A program made the position numbers and the translations under genes. A stretch of DNA of 17,457 nucleotides, from NCBI GenBank assembly GCA_964445305.1, contig CAYUKK010000147.1, forward strand, positions 1 to 17,457. The letters run 5' to 3'. Below are positions 7,261-14,081 of this stretch, piece by piece (position 1 is the stretch's first letter; every line of letters begins with the position of its first letter). Under the pieces are notes generated by a model. The model worked only from the letters and a program-made list of their open reading frames with translations, was not told the DNA's origin and did no database searches. Source of the stretch: CAYUKK01 sp964445305 (lineage in GTDB: Bacteria > Acidobacteriota > Aminicenantia > Aminicenantales > UBA8522).

Positions 7261-7268
7261 CATCGCCG

Positions 7269-8387
7269 ATGGAGAATGCCAGGGTTGCTCTTGTCCACGA
7301 CTGGCTGACCGGACAGCGGGGTGGCGAAAAAGTGCTCGAGGTCCTGGCTGAAATCTTTCCCCGGGCGACCATATTCACCCTTTTCCATTTTCGTGGCAGC
7401 CAGGTTGAAAGCCTGGAAAGGAGAATCATCCGGACGAGCTTCCTCCAGAGGCTGCCCTTCCTCAAGCGAAGGTATCGTTATTATTTGCCTCTTTTTCCGC
7501 TGGCCGTCGAGCTTTTCGACCTCCAGGATTACGACCTCGTCATTTCCAGCTCCCATTGCGTGGCCAAAGGAGCCATCCCGCACCCCGATGCGCTCCACAT
7601 CTCCTATATCCATTCGCCCGTTCGTTACGCTTGGAACCAGTATTTTTCTTATTTTTCAGCCGGCCGGCTGTCATTTCCCTCCAGGCTCCTTATCCCGCCC
7701 ATCATCCACTGGTTAAGAGTCTGGGACGAATCCTCGGCCTCCCGGGTCGATCATTTCGTTGCCAATTCGGCCAACGTGGCGCGTCGGATCGCCAAGTACT
7801 ACCGCCGCTCCGCCGACATCATCCATCCCCCTGTGGACACTGACTTTTTTTCCCCGGCTGACGGGACTCCCCGGCGCAATTTCTTCTTGATTGTTTCTGC
7901 CCTCGTCCCTTACAAGAGGATTGATCTGGCGGTAGACGTCTTTAACCGCACCGGGGAGCCGCTCAAGATCGTGGGTGGGGGGCCAGAATTGTCCCGCCTC
8001 CGGAAGAAGGCCAGAGCCAATATCGAGTTTCTTGGGCAAGTCTCTTCCGTTGAGCTCCGTTCTCTCTACCAGGAGGCCAGCGCCCTCATCCTTCCCGGGG
8101 AGGAGGATTTTGGCATCGCCGCCGTGGAAGCGCAGGCTTGCGGCACGCCCGTTCTTGCCTACGGCCGCGGCGGAGCGACGGAGTCGGTTATCCCCGGCGA
8201 AACAGGGCTTTTTTTCCCCACCCTTTCGTCCGAAAGCCTGCACGAGGCGCTTGACAAATTGAGGAGTCTGACATTTAATAAATCCACTCTCCGATCAAAT
8301 GCGATGCGCTTTTCCAGGCAAGCCTGCATGGAGAAGTTGAAGTCCTATTGCCTGAGGAAGTGGGCTGAATTCAAGGACAGAGCATGA
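7269..8387 (+). CDS. GT4 family glycosyltransferase, WbaZ-like (mannosyltransferase-type)
   Basis: This 372-residue enzyme has the distinctive N-terminus VALVHDWLTGQRGGEKVLE (6-24) and the block ISYIHSPVRYAWNQYF (111-126) that mark the WbaZ-like branch of GT4. Many of that branch transfer mannose in O-antigen or exopolysaccharide assembly. FVANSANVARRIAKYY (163-178) and IIHPPVDTDFF (184-194) follow. The donor domain has VSALVPYKRIDLAV (209-222), IVGGGPEL and E-x7-E as E279-DFGIAAV-E287, then AQACGTPVLAYGRGGATESV. The ATG at 7269 is the only sensible start, because the conserved N-terminus begins at once. It lies 8 nt behind a perfect promoter. The stop overlaps the next start as ATGA (8384-8387), so it is translationally coupled to the initiating phosphotransferase. 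The mannose assignment is by family resemblance only. Confidence 0.88.
   Translation: MENARVALVHDWLTGQRGGEKVLEVLAEIFPRATIFTLFHFRGSQVESLERRIIRTSFLQRLPFLKRRYRYYLPLFPLAVELFDLQDYDLVISSSHCVAKGAIPHPDALHISYIHSPVRYAWNQYFSYFSAGRLSFPSRLLIPPIIHWLRVWDESSASRVDHFVANSANVARRIAKYYRRSADIIHPPVDTDFFSPADGTPRRNFFLIVSALVPYKRIDLAVDVFNRTGEPLKIVGGGPELSRLRKKARANIEFLGQVSSVELRSLYQEASALILPGEEDFGIAAVEAQACGTPVLAYGRGGATESVIPGETGLFFPTLSSESLHEALDKLRSLTFNKSTLRSNAMRFSRQACMEKLKSYCLRKWAEFKDRA
8251..8279 (+). promoter_or_regulatory. Possible internal promoter inside the WbaZ-like gene
   Basis: TTGACA (8251-8256), 17 nt spacer, TTTAAT (8274-8279, 5 of 6). It lies in a locally AT-rich patch near the 3' end of the glycosyltransferase, about 105 nt upstream of the phosphotransferase start. 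It could give that gene its own transcription. Inside coding sequence such matches can arise by chance. Confidence 0.35.
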
Positions 8388-9835
8388 TCACCCGGAAGCG
8401 AGCTCGGCTCATCGGATTTTTTCTCACCAGCGACATCCTGGGCATCCTCGTTTCCTATTTCTATTCTTACCTCTTCCGCTTTTATGCCTACATCATTCCT
8501 GTCGACCCGCTCAAGGGGATTCCTCCTCTGGGCCAGTATGTCGCCGTCTTTCCTCTCTTTCTCGCCACTCATCTGGTTATTTTTTTCCTGCAGGGTTTTT
8601 ACCGGAGCCGCTTGAAGCGGACCAGGATCGATGACTTCTTCCTCATCACCCTGAACGCTATCCTGACCATTCTCGTCGTCTCGGCGATCATGAGCTACCT
8701 CTATAGTTACAGCCAGGGTCCTGCGCCCCTCTTCCGCGTAAATTTCAAGATTTCTCACGGTTTCCTCGTCGTCTATTTTGTGGTCGTCATCTTCATGATT
8801 TCCTTCCTCCGCAATCAGATTTATTTCTACCAGAAAAAGCGCTATGCCCGTGGCCTCGATTTGGTGAACGTGCTTGTTGTCGGGGCCGGCGAAATGGGTC
8901 GGTCGGTTGCCCAGAAGATCGCGCAGTACAAAGACCTGGGGTTTGTCTGCAAGGGTTTTCTGGATGATGAGAGGGCGGTGGGGGAGAAAATCGATATCGA
9001 CGGCGGCGTCGAGGTTGTCGGTCGAATCGATGACCTGGGCGCAGTCCTGGAGAAGGGCAACATCGGCGAGGTCTTTGTTGCTCTCGACCTCAAAAACTAC
9101 GCTAAAATCCTGGACACCATCAAAGTGGCCAATAAATACGTGGTCAATATCCGGCTCGTCCCCGACGTTTTTCAGCTCCTCACTTTAAAAGCCAATGTCC
9201 AGGACCTTGACGGTTTTCCCGTCATTTCCATCGATGATGTCTCCCTCAAGGGTATCCAGCGGGCGATCAAGCGACTCCTCGACATCGTCATTTCCGCCCT
9301 TGGCCTCATCCTCTTCTTGCCGTTCATCCTCATCATCGCTCTCCTCATCAAGCTTACTTCGCGCGGCCCGGTTTTTTACCGGCAGGAGAGGATGGGTCTT
9401 GATGGCCGCCCCTTCACCATGGTCAAATTCCGGACGATGATCTGCGACGCCGAGAAGGAGACGGGGCCGGTCATGTGCCGGGCGGGTGACCCCCGCATTA
9501 CCCGAGTCGGGCGTTTCCTCCGGAAATTCAGCCTCGATGAGATACCTCAACTCATCAACGTCTTGCTGGGACAAATGAGCTTGATCGGCCCACGGCCTGA
9601 GAGGCCAGCCTTTGTCCGGGAATTTGCCGAAAGGATTCCCAACTACATGCTCCGCCATAAATTCAAATCCGGCATCACCGGCTGGGCTCAGGTTCACGGC
9701 CTCCGGCAGGACACGTCGATCGAGAGACGGATTGAGTATGACCTTTACTACATGCGAAACTGGTCGCTGGTGCTTGACCTCAAGATCATTTGGATGACGC
9801 TGCGGCGGGGGTTTATCGACAGGACCGTCGATTAG
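8384..9835 (+). CDS. Polyprenyl-phosphate sugar-1-phosphate transferase (WcaJ/CpsE family)
   Basis: This 483-residue integral membrane enzyme should start glycan assembly by moving sugar-1-phosphate, probably glucose or galactose, from a UDP-sugar to undecaprenyl phosphate at the cytoplasmic face. The N-terminal part has about four hydrophobic segments between 8 and 142. A Rossmann-like central domain begins NVLVVGAGEMGRSVAQKI (162-179). The catalytic C-terminal domain starts with KRLLDI (296-301) and a re-entrant helix (302-323), then PVFYRQERMG (329-338), KFRTM (348-352), the active-site FSLDEIPQLINVL (382-394) and SLIGPRPERP (399-408). It ends YYMRNWSLVLDLKIIW. Length and order match the full-length PHPT family. 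It overlaps the preceding gene by 4 nt (ATGA) and is the last gene of the cluster, converging on pgsA with 14 nt between stops. No terminator hairpin is obvious there. Confidence 0.93.
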   Translation: MITRKRARLIGFFLTSDILGILVSYFYSYLFRFYAYIIPVDPLKGIPPLGQYVAVFPLFLATHLVIFFLQGFYRSRLKRTRIDDFFLITLNAILTILVVSAIMSYLYSYSQGPAPLFRVNFKISHGFLVVYFVVVIFMISFLRNQIYFYQKKRYARGLDLVNVLVVGAGEMGRSVAQKIAQYKDLGFVCKGFLDDERAVGEKIDIDGGVEVVGRIDDLGAVLEKGNIGEVFVALDLKNYAKILDTIKVANKYVVNIRLVPDVFQLLTLKANVQDLDGFPVISIDDVSLKGIQRAIKRLLDIVISALGLILFLPFILIIALLIKLTSRGPVFYRQERMGLDGRPFTMVKFRTMICDAEKETGPVMCRAGDPRITRVGRFLRKFSLDEIPQLINVLLGQMSLIGPRPERPAFVREFAERIPNYMLRHKFKSGITGWAQVHGLRQDTSIERRIEYDLYYMRNWSLVLDLKIIWMTLRRGFIDRTVD

Positions 9836-9849
9836 GTTACCCTGGCCTC

Positions 9850-10488
9850 CTATCTTGGCCGGAAGGAAAAAAAGAGCCTTGCTCCCCGGATGACGTACTG
9901 GATTCCGGAAAGCGCCGTGCTGGCCAGTGTGAGTAGAAAAAAAGTCGACAGAAGAGGGAAGGAAGCGAGACGGGGCAGCAGAAAGCTTGGCGCCTGAGCA
10001 TCGGTCTGGACAAAATTGGAAAGGAGGACAAGAAAAACCGTCGTCACCTGGAAGACAGTGTTGATTTTTCCGAGCAGAGAAGGGGGAAAATTCTTGTATC
10101 CCCGGGAACGGTAGATGAACCAGGCCCCGCTGACGATGAGGAGGTCTCGGCCGAGGACGGAAGCGGTGAGCCAGAGCGGAATGGAAGAGGGGCAGTCTCG
10201 GCATGAAAAAGTCAACACAAGGAAGGCGGCGGCCATAAGCGCTTTATCGGCTATCGGGTCGAGGAGGGTTCCTATGGTCGTCCGAAGATGAAAGAGTCGA
10301 GCCGTTATGCCATCGAGGAAATCGGTCAGTCCAGCTGCCGTAAAAACGATGAGAGCTCCCAGGGCCTGGCGGCGCAGGATTAGGAAGAGGAAGACAGGGA
10401 CGAGAGCCAGCCTCAGGAGGGTCAGGATGTTGGGGATGGTGAGGAACCGGTCTTCTCCCGGCGTTCTGCTTCCATAGTTTTTTTTCAT
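9850..10488 (-). CDS. pgsA: CDP-diacylglycerol--glycerol-3-phosphate 3-phosphatidyltransferase
   Basis: This membrane enzyme makes phosphatidylglycerol phosphate, the committed step to phosphatidylglycerol and cardiolipin. The CDP-alcohol phosphotransferase signature is complete: D59-G60-x2-A63-R64-x8-G73-x3-D77-x3-D81, within TDFLDGITARLF and GTLLDPIADK. The N-terminal FLTIPNILTLLRLALVPVFL is characteristic of PgsA. Several hydrophobic segments follow, and the length of 212 residues is normal. I place the start at ATG 10488 (MKKNYGSRTPGED), 16 nt after the lipoprotein stop. The frame is open to 10662, but that extension lies inside the upstream gene and is not family-like. It is the last gene of the minus-strand operon. 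A phosphatidylserine or other CDP-alcohol enzyme is possible but less likely. Confidence 0.88.
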   Translation of the reverse strand: MKKNYGSRTPGEDRFLTIPNILTLLRLALVPVFLFLILRRQALGALIVFTAAGLTDFLDGITARLFHLRTTIGTLLDPIADKALMAAAFLVLTFSCRDCPSSIPLWLTASVLGRDLLIVSGAWFIYRSRGYKNFPPSLLGKINTVFQVTTVFLVLLSNFVQTDAQAPSFLLPRLASFPLLSTFFLLTLASTALSGIQYVIRGARLFFSFRPR

Positions 10489-10504
10489 GGGCAGGCCCCT
10501 GATT

Positions 10505-11824
10505 TCAGCGAACGAGAGCCAGGAGGACGTCGAGAATCCGGATGGCCTCTTGTCCGGAGAGAGGCTGGTCGGGCCGGAAACTCCTATCCGGATAGAGGTC
10601 CATAATCTGGTAGGAGAGAACCTGAAGGATGGACAGGTAACCGAGATGGTCCGGCGTGACATCCTGGACTTGGATTTTTTCCATGGGAATCTGACGATGG
10701 AAGCGGAAACCCCGTTCCTCCAGACTCCTCATGATGCGGTAGATAAGGTCGGCCATTTCGGCCCGGGTAACCCTCTTTCTCGGCTGGAAGCTGTGATTGG
10801 CGTAGACATCGAGAAGGCCAAGAGCTGTCACCTTGAGGATGAACCGGGAAGCCCAGGAGGTGGAGATGTCGATGATGATGGGCGGCTGCGGCGCTGGTTC
10901 AGCGAGCACATCTTTGAATTTCACGGCCACGAGTGCTGCCACCTCCTCTCTTGTCACCGCGTCGGTTAGGGGAATTTCGGTGTAACGGCTCGGAATTTCA
11001 TAAATGCCCAGTCGGTTTTTCAGGCTCTCGATTCTTTGCTGAACATTTCTATTGCTCCTGTCGAGGGCCTGGAGTCTTTCGTAGATGTCGAGGCTTTTTT
11101 CGAGCTGGCCGGCTTCTTCGAGGGTCGAAGCGTAGTCTTCCAGGAGCTTCCTGTTCTGCGGTTCGCTGGCCACAGCTGCCTGGAGATGGACAAGGGCGTT
11201 GGAAAACTTTCTTTCTTTCTTATAAAGAGTGGCCAGCGCCGTGTGAGCTGGAACGGATTCCGGCGAATAATGGAGGGCCCGAAGGTAGCTTTCTTTCGCT
11301 TTTTCCAGGTTGCCGGAGGCGATAGCGGCCTCAGCCTCCTCAATCGCTCTTTCGGTTTTGGTTGTCTTCAAAGCCTCGTATTTCTCCCTTGCCCAGGCGT
11401 GCGCCGGGTTGACCTTCAGGATTTCGCGGAGCTCGCTAAAAGCCATCTCCTCCTTGCCCGTTTGTTCGCAGACCTGGACAAGACCGATCCGCGCCAGCGT
11501 CAGCTCGGGGGATTTCTTTACAGCCGCCTGGAAATAGGCCTCAGCACTGGTCAAGTCTTGCTCGAGAAGGGCCACGTAGCCAAAGCCGATATAGACGAGC
11601 GGGTTTTCTGAGCTCAGCCGGGAGAGGGTTCTTCCAGCTTTATTCCCCTTTCCCTGCCGGATGTACTCCCAAGCTTCCTCGGCGAGGAGGCGTTCCTCGA
11701 GGGTCATGACGGCAGTAAGAGCTTGGGGCAGGCCTTCGAAGTAGAAACTGGGAGGGGGTGGGGAGACGGTGGCGCAGGCGACGGCCAGCCAGGAGAACAC
11801 GAGGAGGAACACCGTTTTTCTCAC
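10505..11824 (-). CDS. TPR-repeat lipoprotein with C-terminal SLH-like domains
   Basis: This 439-residue protein begins at GTG 11824, overlapping the hflX stop as GTGA. The start gives MRKTVFLLVFSWLAVAC, a signal peptide ending in a lipoprotein-type Cys17; the residue before the usual -2 position is Ala, so the lipobox is slightly atypical. From about 30 to 270 it is helical with TPR-like units (YIGFGYVALLEQDLTSAEAYFQAAV, AIASGNLEKAKESYLRALHYSPES, KFSNALVHLQAAVASEPQN, EEAGQLEKSLDIYERL). From about 295 it carries SLH-like modules: TREEVAALVAVKF, GLLDVYANHSFQPRKRVTRAEMADLIYRIM and DLYPDRSFRPDQPLSGQEAIRILDVLL. It is probably anchored on the periplasmic or outer side of a membrane, with TPRs for protein binding and SLH for the wall. 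Function unknown. The frame extends upstream to 11941, inside hflX. Confidence 0.8.
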   Translation of the reverse strand: MRKTVFLLVFSWLAVACATVSPPPPSFYFEGLPQALTAVMTLEERLLAEEAWEYIRQGKGNKAGRTLSRLSSENPLVYIGFGYVALLEQDLTSAEAYFQAAVKKSPELTLARIGLVQVCEQTGKEEMAFSELREILKVNPAHAWAREKYEALKTTKTERAIEEAEAAIASGNLEKAKESYLRALHYSPESVPAHTALATLYKKERKFSNALVHLQAAVASEPQNRKLLEDYASTLEEAGQLEKSLDIYERLQALDRSNRNVQQRIESLKNRLGIYEIPSRYTEIPLTDAVTREEVAALVAVKFKDVLAEPAPQPPIIIDISTSWASRFILKVTALGLLDVYANHSFQPRKRVTRAEMADLIYRIMRSLEERGFRFHRQIPMEKIQVQDVTPDHLGYLSILQVLSYQIMDLYPDRSFRPDQPLSGQEAIRILDVLLALVR

Positions 11825-13095
11825 CAGTTTTCTTCTCCTTTGGCGAGATAGGGTGTGTAGTTTACCATAAATTTCGGCTTGGCCATAACATCCATCTCGG
11901 AGAAATCGCCGTTTTCTCTTCTCCTCAGGACGATGGACCATTTGGGGAAGGAGGTAAGGAGGTCCTTTTTTTCCTTGGGCACCCGCAGGGTGAAGAGACG
12001 ATGCTCACGGAATAGAACGTTCCTGATCTTCTCTTTAAGATGAGGAATACCCTCCCCGGTCCTGGCTGAGATGTAGACGGTGTTTTCGGTCGGACTCTCG
12101 TTGCGGAGGAGAAGGCTCGGCCAAGAGGGAAGGAGGTCAATCTTGTTGAAGACATTGATAATGGGCACGTCCCCGACGCCGATTTCAGCCAGGATGGATT
12201 CGACCGCCTGCTTTTGCCAGTCCGCCGATGGCGAGGAGATATCGATGACGTGGAGGAGACAGTCGGCCTCCCTTATTTCCTCGAGGGTGGCTCGGAAAGA
12301 GGAGATGAGTTCAACCGGGAGCTTGCGGATGAATCCGACCGTATCGCTCAGGAAGAAGTAAAGACCGTCAGAAAACTCGACGCGGCGAAGCAAGGGGTCT
12401 AAAGTAGCAAAGAGAGCCGGCGAGGTGAGGGTGTCCTCGCGGCAAAGCTGATTGAAGAGGCTCGATTTGCCCGCGCTCGTGTAGCCAACGAGGGAGACCG
12501 TGGGGACCGGGCTTTCCCGTCGGCTCTTGCGTTGATTCTCCCGCCTTTGCTGGATGCTCCGGATTTCCCTCTTGATCCGTGAAATCCGGTCAATGATCCG
12601 ACGCCTATCTTCCTCCAGCTTCTTCTCACCCGGTCCTCTTGTCCCGATGCCCGCACCGAGTCGGCTTAGAGCGATTCCTTTGCCGACCAGACGGGGCAAG
12701 AGATAGTTGAGCTGGGCCAGCTCGACCTGGAGTTTGCCTTCGTTGCTCTTGGCCCGCTGGGCAAAAATGTCCAGGATGAGCTGGGTTCGGTCGATGACTT
12801 TGGCCTGCGTTTTTTCTTCGAGGCTCCGCTGCTGGATGGGGCTGAGGTTATGGTCGAAGATGATCATATCCGCTCCCAGCTCTTCCCTGACCTGGCGGAG
12901 CTCCTCAGCTTTGCCCTCACCGATGAAGTACTTGGGGCTGATTCGTGGACGGACCTGGAAGATTTTATGGACGACCTGAGCGCCGGCGGCGATGGCCAGA
13001 TGGAAAAGTTCCTCCATCGACTCTTCCGCCTCTCCCTTGTTCTTGTGATGGGTCGACAGATGAACGAGGATAGCTTTCTCTGCTTCAGGCAGCAA
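11821..13095 (-). CDS. hflX: Ribosome-splitting GTPase HflX
   Basis: HflX binds stalled 70S ribosomes and splits them using GTP. With a TTG start at 13095 the protein is 424 residues. The N-terminal domain shows PKYFIGEGKAEEL (54-66), IIFDHNLSPIQQRSLEE (78-94) and VIDRTQLILDIFAQRAKSNEGKLQVELAQLNYLLPRL (100-136). The family loop GIGTRGPGEKKLE (149-161) and a coiled helix follow. The G domain has G1 GYTSAGKSS (204-212), a switch with TLDPLLR, G3 DTVGF (251-255), G4 NKID (317-320) and G5 SA (343-344). The open frame runs to TTG 13143, but the TTG at 13095 has GGAGGT 5 nt upstream and gives a better N-terminus. It overlaps the end of miaA by 11 nt and, at its own stop, the lipoprotein start by 4 nt. 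MiaA-HflX adjacency is common in bacteria (the Hfq gene between them in enterics is absent here). Confidence 0.93.
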   Translation of the reverse strand: MLPEAEKAILVHLSTHHKNKGEAEESMEELFHLAIAAGAQVVHKIFQVRPRISPKYFIGEGKAEELRQVREELGADMIIFDHNLSPIQQRSLEEKTQAKVIDRTQLILDIFAQRAKSNEGKLQVELAQLNYLLPRLVGKGIALSRLGAGIGTRGPGEKKLEEDRRRIIDRISRIKREIRSIQQRRENQRKSRRESPVPTVSLVGYTSAGKSSLFNQLCREDTLTSPALFATLDPLLRRVEFSDGLYFFLSDTVGFIRKLPVELISSFRATLEEIREADCLLHVIDISSPSADWQKQAVESILAEIGVGDVPIINVFNKIDLLPSWPSLLLRNESPTENTVYISARTGEGIPHLKEKIRNVLFREHRLFTLRVPKEKKDLLTSFPKWSIVLRRRENGDFSEMDVMAKPKFMVNYTPYLAKGEENW

Positions 13096-14011
13096 GCTCG
13101 ACCTCCAGATACTCTTCCAGGGAGCGAAGGTCGTCCGCCTCAAACCAGCGGATGCCTTCCATCTTCCTGAACCAGGTCATCTGCCTTTTAGCATAATGCC
13201 GAGTATCTTTTTTTGTTAACGAAACGGCCTCGTCGAGGGAAATCTCCCCCCGTAAGTGCCGGAGCACATGCTTGTAGCCGAGGGCACGGAAGGGGGGTGC
13301 CGTCTCCCTGACGCCTCGGGCGAGAAGACTTCTCACCTCCTCAACGAGTCCACCTTCAAACATCTTTTCCACTCTCGCTTCGATCCTCCGGTAAAGCTCC
13401 TCTCTTTCTAATTTTAACCCAATTTTGAGCGGATGAAAACCTCGCAAAGGTGAGCGGGTGGCTCGAAAATGCGCCGAAAGAGGTTTTTGTGTCAGGTAGA
13501 AGACCTCGAGAGCGCGGATGATTCTTACCTTGTCGCGGCACCCGATGAGCCGGGCATAGGTCGGGTCAACCTCATGGAGCTCCCGCCACAGGCTTTCCAG
13601 GCCATCGGCCTTGATTCTCAAATGGAGCTTCTCACGGAGGGAGTCGTCGCGGCCGGGGCCAGGAAAAAGACCGGAGAGGAGAGCCTTAAAATAGAGGCCC
13701 GTTCCGCCGACAATGATGGGCAGATGGTGGCGCTGGTCGATGGTTCGGATGGCTTTCAGGGCCTGGCGAACAAAGTCAGCCGCCGTAAACTGACAATGGG
13801 GCTCGGCCACATCGACCAGATGGTGGGGGACAGCCTGGCGCAGCTCGGGCGGAGGTTTTGCCGTGCCGATATCAAAGCCGCGGTAAACCTGGATGGAATC
13901 ACAACTCACGATTTCGCCGTGGAAACGCCGGGCAAGATGGACAGCGGCGAGGCTTTTGCCCACTCCGGTGGGACCGACGAGGAGGACAAGATAACGGGTT
14001 TTAGACGGCAA
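13085..14011 (-). CDS. miaA: tRNA dimethylallyltransferase MiaA
   Basis: MiaA adds a dimethylallyl group to N6 of adenosine 37 in tRNAs that read codons starting with U. This 308-residue protein has the P-loop GPTGVGKS (13-20), the catalytic/substrate segment SCDSIQVYRGFDIGTAKP (36-53), VPHHLVDV and IIVGGTGLYFKAL. It also has DKVRIIRALEVF and the tRNA/DMAPP-binding RHYAKRQMTWFRK (271-283). Length is typical. The start is TTG 14011 because the next in-frame codons upstream include a stop (TGA) and the P-loop follows within 12 residues. No ribosome site precedes it. The start lies inside the end of the 26-residue membrane-peptide frame, suggesting translational coupling. Confidence 0.95.
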   Translation of the reverse strand: MPSKTRYLVLLVGPTGVGKSLAAVHLARRFHGEIVSCDSIQVYRGFDIGTAKPPPELRQAVPHHLVDVAEPHCQFTAADFVRQALKAIRTIDQRHHLPIIVGGTGLYFKALLSGLFPGPGRDDSLREKLHLRIKADGLESLWRELHEVDPTYARLIGCRDKVRIIRALEVFYLTQKPLSAHFRATRSPLRGFHPLKIGLKLEREELYRRIEARVEKMFEGGLVEEVRSLLARGVRETAPPFRALGYKHVLRHLRGEISLDEAVSLTKKDTRHYAKRQMTWFRKMEGIRWFEADDLRSLEEYLEVELAA

Positions 14012-14081
14012 TTTTCGTCAACAGGATGAAGACAAGCAGGGAGATGAAAAGAAGGAGAGCCAGGATCTGTTTCCGACTCAA
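14001..14081 (-). CDS. Putative 26-residue single-pass membrane peptide
   Basis: A short frame starting with TTG at 14081 reads LSRKQILALLLFISLLVFILLTKIAV (written here in two parts: LSRKQILALLLFISLL and VFILLTKIAV) and stops at 14001. It has a basic N-terminus followed by about 18 hydrophobic residues, as expected for an inserted helix. AGGAG lies 7 nt before the TTG. The start overlaps the DUF4388 stop as TTGA, and the stop overlaps the miaA start. This packing between two real genes, plus the ribosome site, argues that it is translated, perhaps mainly to carry ribosomes to the site-less miaA start. I do not recognise a family. It may also be a chance hydrophobic frame. Confidence 0.45.
   Translation of the reverse strand: MSRKQILALLLFISLLVFILLTKIAV

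Noticed and set aside
9836..9849. Possible bidirectional terminator between convergent stops
   Set aside because: Only a weak GGCC/GGCC pairing is visible just beyond the stop, without T-runs on either side.
9185..10204. Minus-strand frame of 339 codons spanning the convergent junction
   Set aside because: It is antisense to the phosphotransferase and out of frame with pgsA, with no recognisable domain.
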